From: CAJGCS01 sp045589955
GTDB lineage: Bacteria; Bacillota_I; Bacilli_A; ML615J-28; CAG-313
Direction of reading: 5' to 3'
Assembly: GCA_045589955.1 (NCBI GenBank)
Contig: JAZNQD010000020.1
Span: 1 to 41,370, forward strand
Length of the DNA: 41,370 bases
The notes under the pieces are model-generated. The model searched no databases. It worked only from the letters and a program-made list of their open reading frames with translations, and was not told the DNA's origin. Made by a program: the position numbers and the translations under genes. Shown here in pieces: positions 1 to 8,637 of this stretch; the stretch's first letter is position 1; each line of letters opens with the position of its first letter.

Positions 1-1407
1 ACCAAAACGTAAGTGTGATCTAGTTACACCACCACTCTTCTTAGAGTCATATGCGAAATATGCTTGTGCATATAAATCAGTGTTGTCACCAATGATTTTA
101 ATAGTGTTTTTGTTAGCACCTACAGTACCATCACTACCTAAACCAAAGAATACAAGTTCAGAAGTACCTTCTAATAATTTAACTTCTTTACCAACAGGGA
201 TACTTAAATGAGTAACGTCATCGTTAATACCTACTGTAAATCCGTCATGACCATTATTTGCAAGGTGAGCATAAACTGCCATCATTTGAGCTGGAGTTGT
301 ATCTTTACTTGATAAACCATATCTACCACCAATGATAACTGGAGCATTTTCTTTACCATAGAATGCTGCTTTAACATCTAAGTATAATGGTTCACCAATT
401 GAACCTGGTTCTTTTGTTCTGTCTAATACTGCAATACGTTTAACAGTGTTAGGTAATACTTTGAATAAGTATTCAGTTGCAAATGGACGATATAAGTGAA
501 CTGCTACGCAACCAACTTTAGCGCCATTAGCGTTTAAATAATCAACTGAAGCTTTTAATGTATCATTTACAGAACCCATAGCGATAACAACATCAGTTGC
601 ATCTGGAGCACCATAGTATACAAATGGAGCATAATTTCTACCAGTAACTTCACTAATTTTTGCCATGTAATCAGCAACAACGTCAGCTACTTTATCATAA
701 TATTTATTTTGAATTTCTCTTGTTTGGAAGTAAACGTCATCATTTTGAGCAGAACCTCTTGTAACTGGGTGTTCAAATGATAATGCTCTTTCTCTAAATG
801 CTTTTACTGCATCCCAATCGATTAATTTTTCATATACTTCGTAGTCCATAACTTCAACTTTTTGAATTTCATGAGAAGTTCTGAAACCATCAAAGAAATG
901 CATAAATGGAACGCTTGTTTTAATAGCTGCTAAGTGAGCAACACCTGCTAAGTCCATAACTTCTTGAACTGATGAAGTTGCAAGCATAGCAAAACCAGTT
1001 TGACGACATGCCATAACGTCTTGGTGGTCACCAAAGATTGATAATGATTGTGCAGCTAAACTACGTGCAGAAACATGGATAACACCTGGTAATAATTCAC
1101 CAGCGATTTTATACATGTTAGGAACTTTTAATAATAAACCTTGGCTGGCAGTAAATGTAGTAGTTAACGCACCAGCTTGTAATGAACCGTGAACTGAACC
1201 TGCAGCACCTGCTTCAGATTGCATTTCTACGATTTTAACAGGCATACCAAATAGGTTTTTCTTTCCTTTAGATGCCCATTCTTCTGCATACTCTGCCATT
1301 GGAGATGACGGAGTGATTGGATAAATTCCGGCTACTTCTGTGAAGGCATAAGCGGCATGAGCGGCAGCTTGGTTACCATCCATAGATTGGAATACTTTTT
1401 TAGACAT
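1..1407 (-). CDS. nifJ: Pyruvate:ferredoxin (flavodoxin) oxidoreductase, N-terminal part (truncated by window edge)
   Basis: Oxidises pyruvate to acetyl-CoA and CO2 in the cytoplasm and passes the electrons to ferredoxin or flavodoxin. The open frame runs off the left edge, giving 469 residues of a protein that is usually about 1,170-1,200. It begins MSKKVFQSMDGNQAAAHAAY and contains GIYPITPSSPMAEY, typical of the first PFOR domain, then QSEAGAAGSVHGSLQAGA and the FGDHQDVMACRQTG stretch. The ferredoxin-like 4Fe-4S and TPP-binding parts lie outside the window. The ATG at 1405-1407 has an AGGAGG-like site (CCTCC on the plus strand at 1414-1418). The gene has its own promoter and is separated from the next gene by that gene's terminator, so it is transcribed alone at this end. 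It indicates an anaerobic or fermentative metabolism. Confidence 0.95.
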   Translation of the reverse strand, partial: MSKKVFQSMDGNQAAAHAAYAFTEVAGIYPITPSSPMAEYAEEWASKGKKNLFGMPVKIVEMQSEAGAAGSVHGSLQAGALTTTFTASQGLLLKVPNMYKIAGELLPGVIHVSARSLAAQSLSIFGDHQDVMACRQTGFAMLATSSVQEVMDLAGVAHLAAIKTSVPFMHFFDGFRTSHEIQKVEVMDYEVYEKLIDWDAVKAFRERALSFEHPVTRGSAQNDDVYFQTREIQNKYYDKVADVVADYMAKISEVTGRNYAPFVYYGAPDATDVVIAMGSVNDTLKASVDYLNANGAKVGCVAVHLYRPFATEYLFKVLPNTVKRIAVLDRTKEPGSIGEPLYLDVKAAFYGKENAPVIIGGRYGLSSKDTTPAQMMAVYAHLANNGHDGFTVGINDDVTHLSIPVGKEVKLLEGTSELVFFGLGSDGTVGANKNTIKIIGDNTDLYAQAYFAYDSKKSGGVTRSHLRFG

Positions 1408-1452
1408 ATAAATCCTCCCATAAATATTAAATGTATTTTTTTACCATTTCTT

Positions 1453-1482
1453 ATTATACCACAAATATTTAAATTTTGTCAT
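1453..1482 (-). promoter_or_regulatory. Promoter of nifJ
   Basis: On the minus strand an ATGACA -35 (1477-1482) and a TATAAT -10 (1453-1458) are separated by 18 bases. The -10 is extended (TGGTATAAT). Transcription should start near 1446, giving a leader of about 40 bases. Confidence 0.75.
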
Positions 1483-1512
1483 TATTTACTATTTATTTTA
1501 TTTGACAAAAGA

Positions 1513-1549
1513 AAATCTCTATCAAAAAGAAGACTTTTGATAGAGATTT
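1513..1549 (-). terminator. Intrinsic terminator after the 1555-2817 membrane protein gene
   Basis: Perfect 15-bp stem (arms 1513-1527 and 1535-1549), 7-base loop, followed on the minus strand by a T-rich run. It sits directly after the stop at 1555 and separates this gene from nifJ. Confidence 0.85.
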
Positions 1550-1554
1550 ATTTC

Positions 1555-2817
1555 CTAATGGATTAGTAATCCTAAGATAATTAAGATTGAAAAAACTGAT
1601 ATTAAGCTTGTAAAAACAATGAACTTAGCTCTAGTCTTTGTTTTCTTTTTGGCCTTTAATGATTCTTTATAATCTAAGACAATATCAACATAATTTGTAA
1701 TTGCAAAAATTAAGATAAGAGCAATACCAACATAAAAACTTGGACTTAAAGAAGCTACTTCAAAGAAAAGTAAACGATATTCAGTTGCAATATTATGAGT
1801 ATCATTATAAAAATTCAAAGGTATAAATGTTGATAGATTTAGTAATATTACAAGAGCACCTAAAGCAACAAATGATGGTATTAAAGTATTTGTTTTTTTC
1901 TTCTTTAAGATTAAATCGATAATCTTACCAACAACAATGTAAAGCATTGTTCCAAACACAGTTACAACACTTAAGAATACAAGAGTTGATACAAATGGGC
2001 AAAATCTTTGTTCGATATAGTAGTTTAATTTAGCATTAAAAGGTAAATCAACTTGTTTACTAGTTTGAAATAATTGCTTAGCAATATTGTAGTCATATTT
2101 AAGATCTCGAACAAGCATATTACAAAGATTAAAGAAAGAAATACCTTCTAATACACTTGATGTATCTTCATAAATTATCTTTTTTGCAATATCAATTTTA
2201 GCAGGATCATTAATGATTAAACCCGAAAATAAAATAATTCTTTCATATAATATTTGGGTTGCATCTTCGTACGTTGCTGGATCATCTTCATTGATTTTGA
2301 TACGATGAATTGTTGATGTAGAAGTAAAATAAAGTTCAAGGTTGGCACTTTCTTCTTCATTTATATCAACCACATAAGATGTTAATTCGTTTGTTAAACT
2401 AATCTTTTTGACTTCTAAATTATTAACTTTAATGATTAGTACCGCGCTATCTCCCTTAGCCCAAATAGATATGCGTTTTAAGTCTTTAATATCGTTACTA
2501 ATAAGTTTAATTCCACCTTCAAAAGTGACGCCTTCTTCCTCCTCAGCGTATCCCTCATAGAAGATTGCTTCCCAACTTTGTTTAGCGTACTCATCGAATT
2601 CAACTTTACCATTATTAATTTTATCAAATACTTCTTTTGTTAAAATTTGATCAACTTTGGCAATTGGATCATCGTGTTCTTTAATATCGGTAATCTTTTG
2701 ATCTAAACGATCAACAATAGTTTCCTTATTAATATTGTAAACAGGTAATACAAAAATTGCGAATGCGGCTAATAATACAACGCAAACAGAAATTATCGAA
2801 ATTATTGATTTACGCAT
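1555..2817 (-). CDS. Hypothetical multi-pass membrane protein with a large external domain
   Basis: I do not recognise the family. The protein has 420 residues from the ATG at 2815-2817, which has a GGAGG site (2824-2828); a longer in-frame start at 2856 lacks one. An N-terminal hydrophobic segment (about residues 5-28) is followed by about 250 mostly polar residues, predicted outside, rich in acidic residues and with stretches that look beta-sandwich-like. Four more hydrophobic segments follow, the last at the extreme C-terminus, with a basic KAKKKTKTRAK loop before it. It has its own promoter and terminator, so it is monocistronic. The neighbours (nifJ, a serine recombinase) give no clue to function. 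A sensor or transport accessory role is possible but unsupported. Confidence 0.8.
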   Translation of the reverse strand: MRKSIISIISVCVVLLAAFAIFVLPVYNINKETIVDRLDQKITDIKEHDDPIAKVDQILTKEVFDKINNGKVEFDEYAKQSWEAIFYEGYAEEEEGVTFEGGIKLISNDIKDLKRISIWAKGDSAVLIIKVNNLEVKKISLTNELTSYVVDINEEESANLELYFTSTSTIHRIKINEDDPATYEDATQILYERIILFSGLIINDPAKIDIAKKIIYEDTSSVLEGISFFNLCNMLVRDLKYDYNIAKQLFQTSKQVDLPFNAKLNYYIEQRFCPFVSTLVFLSVVTVFGTMLYIVVGKIIDLILKKKKTNTLIPSFVALGALVILLNLSTFIPLNFYNDTHNIATEYRLLFFEVASLSPSFYVGIALILIFAITNYVDIVLDYKESLKAKKKTKTRAKFIVFTSLISVFSILIILGLLIH

Positions 2818-2847
2818 AGTTTGCCTCCTACATTTATATCTATCGTT

Positions 2848-2876
2848 ATTATACAATAAATCAAATATTATTTCAG
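2848..2876 (-). promoter_or_regulatory. Promoter of the 1555-2817 gene
   Basis: Minus strand: CTGAAA -35 (2871-2876), 17-base spacer, consensus TATAAT -10 (2848-2853). Confidence 0.65.
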
Positions 2877-2950
2877 CATTTTAACAAAATAATATATTTC
2901 TTTTCTTTTTTGTTTTTTGTAAAATGATAGTGTCAAAAGGAGGTAATTTT

Positions 2951-3544
2951 ATGACTTATGGATATGTTAGAGTTTCATCTCAAACACAAAACATTGCAAG
3001 ACAAATGGAGGAGATGAACAAATATGGAATTGGCAAAAAGTTTATCTATATCGATAAAGTTAGTGGAAAAGATTTTGAAAGAGATAGTTATCAAAAGATG
3101 AAGAAGAAATTAAAAAAGGATGATTTATTAATTATTAAATCAATTGATCGACTCGGGAGAAACTACGATATGATTATCAATGAATGGTATGACCTAACTA
3201 AAAAAATTGAATGTGACATTTTTGTTATTGACTTTCCCTTACTTGATACACGAATTGAAGGACAAAACTTAATGGGTAAGTTTATTGCTGATATCGTTCT
3301 CCAAGTGCTAAGTTTTGTAGCTCAAAATGAAAGAGAAACAATTAAACAAAGACAAAAAGAAGGGATTCGTCTTGCAAGAGAAAGGGGAGTTCATTTAGGT
3401 CGTCCTAGATATATTCTTCCTAGCAATTTTGAAGAGGTTGTAAAAAGATATAAAGATAAAGAAATAAACACAAATGAAGCTCTTGAAATACTTTGTATGA
3501 ACCGAGGAACGTTTTTTAAATATGCAAAACTATTAAGTAAATAA
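2951..3544 (+). CDS. Small serine recombinase (resolvase/invertase family)
   Basis: Cuts and rejoins DNA at paired recombination sites through a covalent phosphoserine link, giving inversion or resolution. It has 197 residues, normal for Hin/Gin/resolvase proteins. The N-terminal YGYVRVSS carries the catalytic Ser (S9); SIDRLGRNYD (around residue 60-70) has the conserved active-site arginines; the long E helix and the basic KQRQKEGIRLARERG linker are followed by a C-terminal HTH. The start at 2951 follows AAAAGGAGG (2936-2942); an earlier in-frame start at 2924 has no such site. A weak promoter (TAAAAT at 2920-2925) lies upstream. No transposase, plasmid or phage genes adjoin it, and I see no recombination site beside it. 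It is therefore a candidate to act in trans on an invertible segment elsewhere, such as the one at 25574-25732. Confidence 0.92.
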   Translation: MTYGYVRVSSQTQNIARQMEEMNKYGIGKKFIYIDKVSGKDFERDSYQKMKKKLKKDDLLIIKSIDRLGRNYDMIINEWYDLTKKIECDIFVIDFPLLDTRIEGQNLMGKFIADIVLQVLSFVAQNERETIKQRQKEGIRLARERGVHLGRPRYILPSNFEEVVKRYKDKEINTNEALEILCMNRGTFFKYAKLLSK

Positions 3545-3566
3545 AAGACCGCTTTTAGCGGTCTTT
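3544..3566. terminator. Bidirectional terminator between the recombinase gene and rsmI
   Basis: 9-bp GC-containing stem (AAAGACCGC at 3544-3552, GCGGTCTTT at 3558-3566) with flanking A and T tracts. It lies between two convergent stop codons, so it can serve both genes. Confidence 0.85.
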
Positions 3567-3583
3567 CCTTATTATATATAAAA

Positions 3584-4444
3584 CTATTTATTTTTTCCTT
3601 TTATTTCTTGATAAATATCACTTTTAGAAACACCACGGTCTTTAGCAACTTGTTTCATGGCGTCCTTTGAATCATAGCCTAAGTTAGTATAGTAAGCATA
3701 GTGTTCTTTGATTGATAAGTTTAAAAGATCTTGATTTGCTTCTTCCTTGGGAGTAGCACTAATAATAAGAACCATTTCTCCTTTGATTTCATCTACATAT
3801 TCTAAGATTTCTTTAGCCGTACCACGTAAATATTCTTCATATTTTTTTGTTAACTCTCTTGCAAGAACAATATGACGATTAGGCATAATTTTATCAATTA
3901 ACTGAAGCGTACTTTCAATTCGGTGTGGGGCTTCGTAGATGATTAGGGGAACATCGTTAAACTTTAGTTGTTCAAGCTCTTTTTCTCTTTTGTTTTGGTT
4001 AGAGTTTAAAAAGCCAATAAATGTAAATTTGAAAGGCTCTATTCCAGAACCAACTAAAGCGGTAAGAGATGCTGAAGGCCCAGGAATGATTTCAACAGCT
4101 ACCTCTTGTTCAATTGCTTCTTTAACAGCTAAGTATCCAGGGTCAGAAATGCCGGGCATACCTGCATCACTTACAATTGAAACAGTTAAGCCTTTTTTCA
4201 CATCTTCAATAATATTTGTTGTTAGTTCATTTTCATTATATAAGTGATAACTTTTTAGTTTTGTTTTGATATTATAGTGTGATAATAATAAACCGGTAAT
4301 TCTTGTATCTTCACAGTAGATTATATCACTACTAGCAAGAACTTCAACAGCACGATAAGTTATATCTTTAATATTACCAATTGGGGTACCAACAAGATAT
4401 ACTTTATGTGCTTGGTCAATATTAGTTTTTTGTCTTCTAAACAT
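3584..4444 (-). CDS. rsmI: 16S rRNA (cytidine1402-2'-O)-methyltransferase RsmI
   Basis: SAM-dependent enzyme that 2'-O-methylates C1402 in the decoding centre of 16S rRNA. The tetrapyrrole-methylase-like fold shows VGTPIGN (residues 18-24), YCEDTR (43-48) and VSDAGMPGISDPG. The C-terminal small domain ends in SKSDIYQEIKGK, an HTH-like tail usual for the family. I choose the ATG at 4442-4444: AAAGGTG lies at the right distance, and the start follows the trmN6 stop by one base. A GTG at 4453 is in frame but overlaps that ribosome site. It is the last gene of the tmk-holB-ricT-trmN6-rsmI series, matching the B. subtilis order tmk...holB-yaaT-yabA-yabB-yazA-yabC with yabA and yazA missing. Confidence 0.96.
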   Translation of the reverse strand: MFRRQKTNIDQAHKVYLVGTPIGNIKDITYRAVEVLASSDIIYCEDTRITGLLLSHYNIKTKLKSYHLYNENELTTNIIEDVKKGLTVSIVSDAGMPGISDPGYLAVKEAIEQEVAVEIIPGPSASLTALVGSGIEPFKFTFIGFLNSNQNKREKELEQLKFNDVPLIIYEAPHRIESTLQLIDKIMPNRHIVLARELTKKYEEYLRGTAKEILEYVDEIKGEMVLIISATPKEEANQDLLNLSIKEHYAYYTNLGYDSKDAMKQVAKDRGVSKSDIYQEIKGKNK

Positions 4445-4445
4445 C

Positions 4446-5204
4446 TTATTCACCTTTTTTGTAATTGAATATTTTTAATATTTCATCTGTGTAAGAACCA
4501 TCACTATTATTTACATAAAGAGGAGGAAGGATTTTTAACCCACCTTTTTTAGTACTCTTAATACCTTCAACCATCACCGCAAGACTAACTGTTGAGTTTG
4601 TTTTAGGGTAAACAAAGCGAATTCTTTTTGGTTCAATAGTGTGTTTTCTAAATGATTCTAAAATATCAATTAGGCGTTCACTTCGATGAACCATCGCAAA
4701 GATGCCACCATCTTTTAAAGTTGAGTTAGCAATCTTTAAAACTTCATCTAGTGTTATTTTCACTTCGTGTCTGGCAATTGTTTGATAAGTCGATTCATTG
4801 ATTAAACTATCAGGAGTATAAGGAAAATAGGGAGGATTACAAGTAATAACATCGATTTTTTCTTTAGCATAATTACTTGGAACTTCCTTCATATCCATGT
4901 TTTTAATTGTTATTTGCTCTTCTAAGTTATTTAATTTAACGCTTCTTATGGCAAGATCGGCAATTTCTTCTTGGATTTCAATTCCCGTAATATGAGCCTT
5001 AGTTCTTAAAGTCAAGAAAATTGGAATATATCCATTTCCACAACCTAAATCAATGATTTGTTTTGTGCTTGAATTAATGGTAACGAAATCGGCAAGAATA
5101 GTTGAATCTAAAGAAAAATTAAAGATATCCGGTCTTTGGATAATCTTTAATCCTTCATAGCCAAGTAGGTCATTAATAACTTCTACTTTATTTTTTCTTT
5201 CCAT
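4446..5204 (-). CDS. trmN6: tRNA1(Val) (adenine37-N6)-methyltransferase-like protein (YabB/TrmN6 family)
   Basis: Class I SAM-dependent methyltransferase of 252 residues. LGCGNG (53-58) is the SAM-binding glycine loop, and CNPPYF (122-127) is the NPPY active-site motif of N6-adenine methyltransferases. Enterobacterial YfiC/TrmN6 methylates A37 of tRNA1(Val); the exact substrate of Gram-positive YabB proteins is less certain. The gene overlaps the end of ricT by 17 bases and is followed one base later by rsmI, so the genes are translationally coupled. Confidence 0.9.
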   Translation of the reverse strand: MERKNKVEVINDLLGYEGLKIIQRPDIFNFSLDSTILADFVTINSSTKQIIDLGCGNGYIPIFLTLRTKAHITGIEIQEEIADLAIRSVKLNNLEEQITIKNMDMKEVPSNYAKEKIDVITCNPPYFPYTPDSLINESTYQTIARHEVKITLDEVLKIANSTLKDGGIFAMVHRSERLIDILESFRKHTIEPKRIRFVYPKTNSTVSLAVMVEGIKSTKKGGLKILPPLYVNNSDGSYTDEILKIFNYKKGE

Positions 5205-6192
5205 AACGGTATTTTTTCTTTTGGTAATGTTTTTCTTTCTTTTGTTTTTCTTTAAGTTTTGCTTTTTCTTCTTCTGTTAATTCTTCTTCAACTAATACTT
5301 CTTCAGTAATTTCAATTTCTTCTTCGTTTACTTGTACAGAAGATGCGATTACTTCAGGTGTTTCAGTTGATTTTTCAAGATTTACTAACATAACATCGCA
5401 TGCATTATGAAGAGTAGGAGCTCCATCTGGGTTTTCTTGCGTTTTTACTGTTTTCTTTAAGTAGTCAACTGCAACAACTTTACAACAAGGACAAGTTGGT
5501 GTTTTGACCATGTTTCCGATTGCAGGAAGTTCTTTTTTAAGTTCACGGTAAAGTTCTGCCTCATAGGCAATACAGCACATTAGTTTACCACAAGCACCAC
5601 TAATCTTGCTATTATTTAAGCTCATTGATTGTTCTTTAGCCATTTTCATTGTTACAAAATCAAAGTTTTGTAAATACTTTTTGCAACAAAGTTCTCTACC
5701 ACATGTGCCTAAGCCACCAATTACTCTTGCGCCTTCTCTTGGACCGATTTGACGTAATTCAACACGTAGTTTAAATTCAGGAGTAAGTAGTTTTAATAAG
5801 TCTCTAAAGTCAACTCTTTCATCAGCACAGTAGTAGAAAATGATTTTTGAACAGTCAACCGTATATTCACAATATAAAGGTTTCATTTCAAGATTTAATT
5901 CACGAACGTATTTTTTAAACTTTTCAAAACTTTCAGGTGCAAGCTTATTGTTTCGTTCTTCGTTTTCTAAATCTTTAGCTGTTGCCTTTCTAATTACTGG
6001 TTTTAATTCATATTCAATTTCTTCAGCTGGTACTTCTTTGTTGCCAATAACAGTTTTACCCATTTCAAGACCACGAACAGTTTCAACAACAACATAGTCT
6101 CCTGGGTTAAACTTAATGTTTAAAGGACTAAAATAATAGATTTTTCCAGCGCCTTTAAACTGAATACCGATTATTTCGATTTTTTCATTCAT
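5188..6192 (-). CDS. ricT: RicT/YaaT, PSP1-domain protein with cysteine clusters
   Basis: Homologue of B. subtilis YaaT (RicT), a member of the RicA-RicF-RicT complex that carries Fe-S clusters and influences RNase Y-dependent RNA processing. It has 334 residues. Cys pairs and triplets at 164/169/170, 201/206/207 and 234/236/237 fit metal or Fe-S binding. RicT in B. subtilis is about 275 residues; the surplus here is an acidic linker (about 288-310) and a lysine-rich tail. Partner genes ricA and ricF are not in the window. The ATG lies just after the holB stop with AGGAAAAA upstream, within the tmk-rsmI operon. Confidence 0.93.
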   Translation of the reverse strand: MNEKIEIIGIQFKGAGKIYYFSPLNIKFNPGDYVVVETVRGLEMGKTVIGNKEVPAEEIEYELKPVIRKATAKDLENEERNNKLAPESFEKFKKYVRELNLEMKPLYCEYTVDCSKIIFYYCADERVDFRDLLKLLTPEFKLRVELRQIGPREGARVIGGLGTCGRELCCKKYLQNFDFVTMKMAKEQSMSLNNSKISGACGKLMCCIAYEAELYRELKKELPAIGNMVKTPTCPCCKVVAVDYLKKTVKTQENPDGAPTLHNACDVMLVNLEKSTETPEVIASSVQVNEEEIEITEEVLVEEELTEEEKAKLKEKQKKEKHYQKKKYRYGKKK

Positions 6193-6193
6193 A

Positions 6194-7162
6194 CTATTTT
6201 TCCTTTCCTAACTTACAGAAAAAGTTAGTATAAAATAGCGGCATACTCACGTAGTAATTAAGACGTTTTTGATTTTCGATTATTAATTCTAGTTTGGCAT
6301 TAATATCAATGTCGTTTAAGTCTGCAATATCTTTAAAGTTTTTCTTAAAGTACTTTACTTCTTTATTATTTTTAAACTTAATTGCTTCTTGATACATTAA
6401 AGCTAAAATATCAAATAAGAAGCGATGCCACATTTTATTTTCTTCTTGTAAAAGGTCTTTATGTAAATAATAAACAACAAATGGGTCTTCTTTTTTAAAC
6501 GTTGCAACGACAACTTTACGAGCAAATTCAACAAAATCAATAATCTTACCTTCACTAATAAGTTTTTGAATTTCATCGATGTCATTTGTTATAGTTGTTG
6601 CAGAGTATGCAATATCTTTTTCAACCCCATTTAGTTCTAAAGCTTCAACAATACTAGATGTTGAAACAGGTTTAAAGTGAATAATTTGTGTTCTTGAAAG
6701 AATTGTTGAAAGAATTCTTTCTTTATTAGATGTAACTAAGAAACCATAGCGATTAGGCATTGGTTCTTCTAAGAACTTAAGTAACGCATTACTTGCAGAA
6801 GCATTCATTTTTTCTGCTTCATAAATAATGTAAACTTGATTCCCACCTTCTAAACTTGTCATTGAAAATTCGCGAATTAAATCATCGATTTGTTCTTTTT
6901 TAATGATTTCAGTTGAAGGACGAATGATAACAACATTCATATGATTTGAAGATAATACTTTTTTGCAACTTTCACATTCTAAACAAGGTTTGTTTGTTTT
7001 TGTACATACTAGTTGCATAGCCATATATAAAGCCATTTCATCTTTACCACAGCCTGTAAATCCTTCAAATAAATATGCATGTGATAGTTTTTCTAAGAAA
7101 AAGCTATTTTGGAGTACGCGGTAAGCGTCCGCTTGGATTGTTTTTAGTGTTTCAAAAGTCAT
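6194..7162 (-). CDS. holB: DNA polymerase III subunit delta'
   Basis: Clamp-loader subunit of the replicative polymerase. The ATG at 7160-7162 has GAAGGA upstream; an in-frame TTG at 7180 would overlap that site, so I use the shorter form of 322 residues. Residues 34-41 carry a modified Walker A (GFTGCGKDE). A zinc-binding knot with cysteines at 53, 60, 63 and 66 follows, as in delta' and gamma/tau subunits. NALLKFLEEP and the SRTQIIHF sensor region are typical. It overlaps the end of tmk by 11 bases and lies upstream of ricT, the usual Bacilli order. Confidence 0.95.
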   Translation of the reverse strand: MTFETLKTIQADAYRVLQNSFFLEKLSHAYLFEGFTGCGKDEMALYMAMQLVCTKTNKPCLECESCKKVLSSNHMNVVIIRPSTEIIKKEQIDDLIREFSMTSLEGGNQVYIIYEAEKMNASASNALLKFLEEPMPNRYGFLVTSNKERILSTILSRTQIIHFKPVSTSSIVEALELNGVEKDIAYSATTITNDIDEIQKLISEGKIIDFVEFARKVVVATFKKEDPFVVYYLHKDLLQEENKMWHRFLFDILALMYQEAIKFKNNKEVKYFKKNFKDIADLNDIDINAKLELIIENQKRLNYYVSMPLFYTNFFCKLGKEK

Positions 7163-7805
7163 ATTTTTTTCCTTCGACAAAATTTACAACTAGATTAACT
7201 GCTTCATTTACAGCTACTTCTAGTTCTTGTTCGCCATTAACCTTTTTAATACGATTAGGGAATTTTTCAATGATTTTTAAATAGCCCTCATATACATCTT
7301 TATGGAAGCTTAAACTTTCTTGTTCTAATCGGTCAAGCTCACGAGCATTTTTGTGAATGCGCATAAAACCAACTTCTGGGTTTGCAACGACAAAAACAGT
7401 TAAGTCAGGAAGCAATCCTTCTGTTGCATACATGTTCATTTCATACACTTCATCAATACCAATCCCTCTTGCATATCCTTGGTAAGCAAGGGAAGAATCA
7501 ATATAACGATCACAAAGAACAATTTTCTTTGCCTCTAAGGCTGGTTTAATTACTTTCACAACATGTTCTCTTCTGCTTGATGCATATAATAATGATTCTG
7601 TTCTTGCGTCCATACCAACATTATCGTTATCAAGAATCAATGAGCGAATCTTTTCTGCTACTTTAGAACCACCTGGTTCTCTTGTAACAATAACATCATA
7701 GCCTCTTTTAACAAGCTCATCGTATACACCACGAACAGTAGTTGATTTACCACTACCATCGTTTCCTTCAAATGAAATAAAAAGTCCTTTTTCTAATGTT
7801 TTCAT
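7152..7805 (-). CDS. tmk: Thymidylate kinase
   Basis: Phosphorylates dTMP to dTDP for DNA synthesis. 217 residues from the ATG at 7803-7805, which follows AAAGGTG; a GTG at 7814 overlaps that ribosome site and is rejected. It has the P-loop GNDGSGKST (14-22), TREPGG (41-46), the DRY motif in LCDRYIDSSLAYQG and a lid region near ARELDRLE. First gene of the replication/translation operon, with its own promoter. Confidence 0.97.
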   Translation of the reverse strand: MKTLEKGLFISFEGNDGSGKSTTVRGVYDELVKRGYDVIVTREPGGSKVAEKIRSLILDNDNVGMDARTESLLYASSRREHVVKVIKPALEAKKIVLCDRYIDSSLAYQGYARGIGIDEVYEMNMYATEGLLPDLTVFVVANPEVGFMRIHKNARELDRLEQESLSFHKDVYEGYLKIIEKFPNRIKKVNGEQELEVAVNEAVNLVVNFVEGKKYDF

Positions 7806-7836
7806 ATTATTCACCTTTAATTATTTATCTTTTATA

Positions 7837-7865
7837 ATTATACTATAAAATAAAGATTTTTTAAA
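7837..7865 (-). promoter_or_regulatory. Promoter of the tmk-holB-ricT-trmN6-rsmI operon
   Basis: Minus strand: consensus TATAAT -10 (7837-7842), 17-base spacer and a poor TTTAAA -35 (7860-7865). It lies about 32 bases upstream of the tmk start. Confidence 0.55.
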
Positions 7866-7900
7866 GCAAAATGGAAAAAGAATAAACTAAGCAAAAAAAT

Positions 7901-7926
7901 AGAATGAAATTGATAAATTTCATTCT
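7901..7926. terminator. Intrinsic terminator after the VanZ-like gene
   Basis: Perfect 10-bp stem (AGAATGAAAT at 7901-7910, ATTTCATTCT at 7917-7926), 6-base loop, T-runs on both sides. It follows the stop at 7935 on the minus strand. Confidence 0.85.
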
Positions 7927-7934
7927 CGTTTTTT

Positions 7935-8546
7935 TTAGTTTATTGGTCTTCTTAATAAAATATTAATATATGTTTCTATATTTAAAAGCGTGTTTATTAT
8001 CGCATAAAAAAGGATTGGAATAAAAATAATAATTAAACATATTAAGATAATATTAAATATCATTATTTTAACATTATTAATTTTTTTTAAAAATATTAAC
8101 TTATATATTCCATAGCCAAGGATTGCCCCAAGAAAATTCATGAATATATCATTAATTTTAAATGATCCTATTAAGGTAATATATTGAATAAGTTCAAACC
8201 CTAAAGTTGTTAAAAAACCAATAATGCAAACATATAAGAATTTGCGTTTTTTAAAAGCCCAAGCGATGTACCCACCAAGAGGGATAAATATAAGTATATT
8301 AATAATTTCTTCTTTTAAAATACTAAAGAAAGAACGATTAAATAAACTAATTAAATATTTATGAGGTGGGGTAAAATAAACTGTAAACCTTTCAATAAAG
8401 CTTTTGTCAATTAAAAATTCATATGTATCAATATATGCTTGAGACATATTACATTTTAAAGCAATTGCCCAAATAAGTATTATTACATATATTCCAAAGA
8501 CTATATTCAAAAGAATCGTTAATAGTTTTTCACTTTTAATATTCAT
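7935..8546 (-). CDS. VanZ-like family membrane protein
   Basis: 203-residue integral membrane protein. It has NILIFIPLGGYIAWAFKKR followed by GFELIQYI and KINDIFMNFLGAILGYGIYK, which match the VanZ pattern (N..FiPlG, E..Q, D..NflGa..Gy). VanZ gives low-level teicoplanin resistance in enterococci, but most relatives have no known role. At least five hydrophobic segments are visible, the last two beyond the VanZ core. The ATG has TAGGTG upstream. It is monocistronic, between its own promoter and terminator, and divergent from the 52-aa gene. Confidence 0.85.
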   Translation of the reverse strand: MNIKSEKLLTILLNIVFGIYVIILIWAIALKCNMSQAYIDTYEFLIDKSFIERFTVYFTPPHKYLISLFNRSFFSILKEEIINILIFIPLGGYIAWAFKKRKFLYVCIIGFLTTLGFELIQYITLIGSFKINDIFMNFLGAILGYGIYKLIFLKKINNVKIMIFNIILICLIIIFIPILFYAIINTLLNIETYINILLRRPIN

Positions 8547-8566
8547 AATTGCACCTACATATATTT

Positions 8567-8595
8567 ATTTTAACATATTTTTATAATTAAGTGAA
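8567..8595 (-). promoter_or_regulatory. Probable promoter of the VanZ-like gene
   Basis: Minus strand: TTCACT -35 (8590-8595), 17-base spacer, TAAAAT -10 (8567-8572). Confidence 0.5.
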
Positions 8596-8637
8596 TAATA
8601 TGAATTTATTTGTTAATAATATATAAAGAGGTATGTT

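Noticed and set aside
1357..1566. Plus-strand 69-residue frame between nifJ and its neighbour
   Set aside because: It covers the nifJ promoter and a terminator, and has no ribosome site.
3939..4247. Plus-strand 102-residue frame opposite rsmI
   Set aside because: Antisense shadow of a well-recognised gene, with no start signals.
7163..7180. Longer holB start (TTG at 7180)
   Set aside because: The GAAGGA ribosome site lies within this stretch and serves the ATG at 7162.
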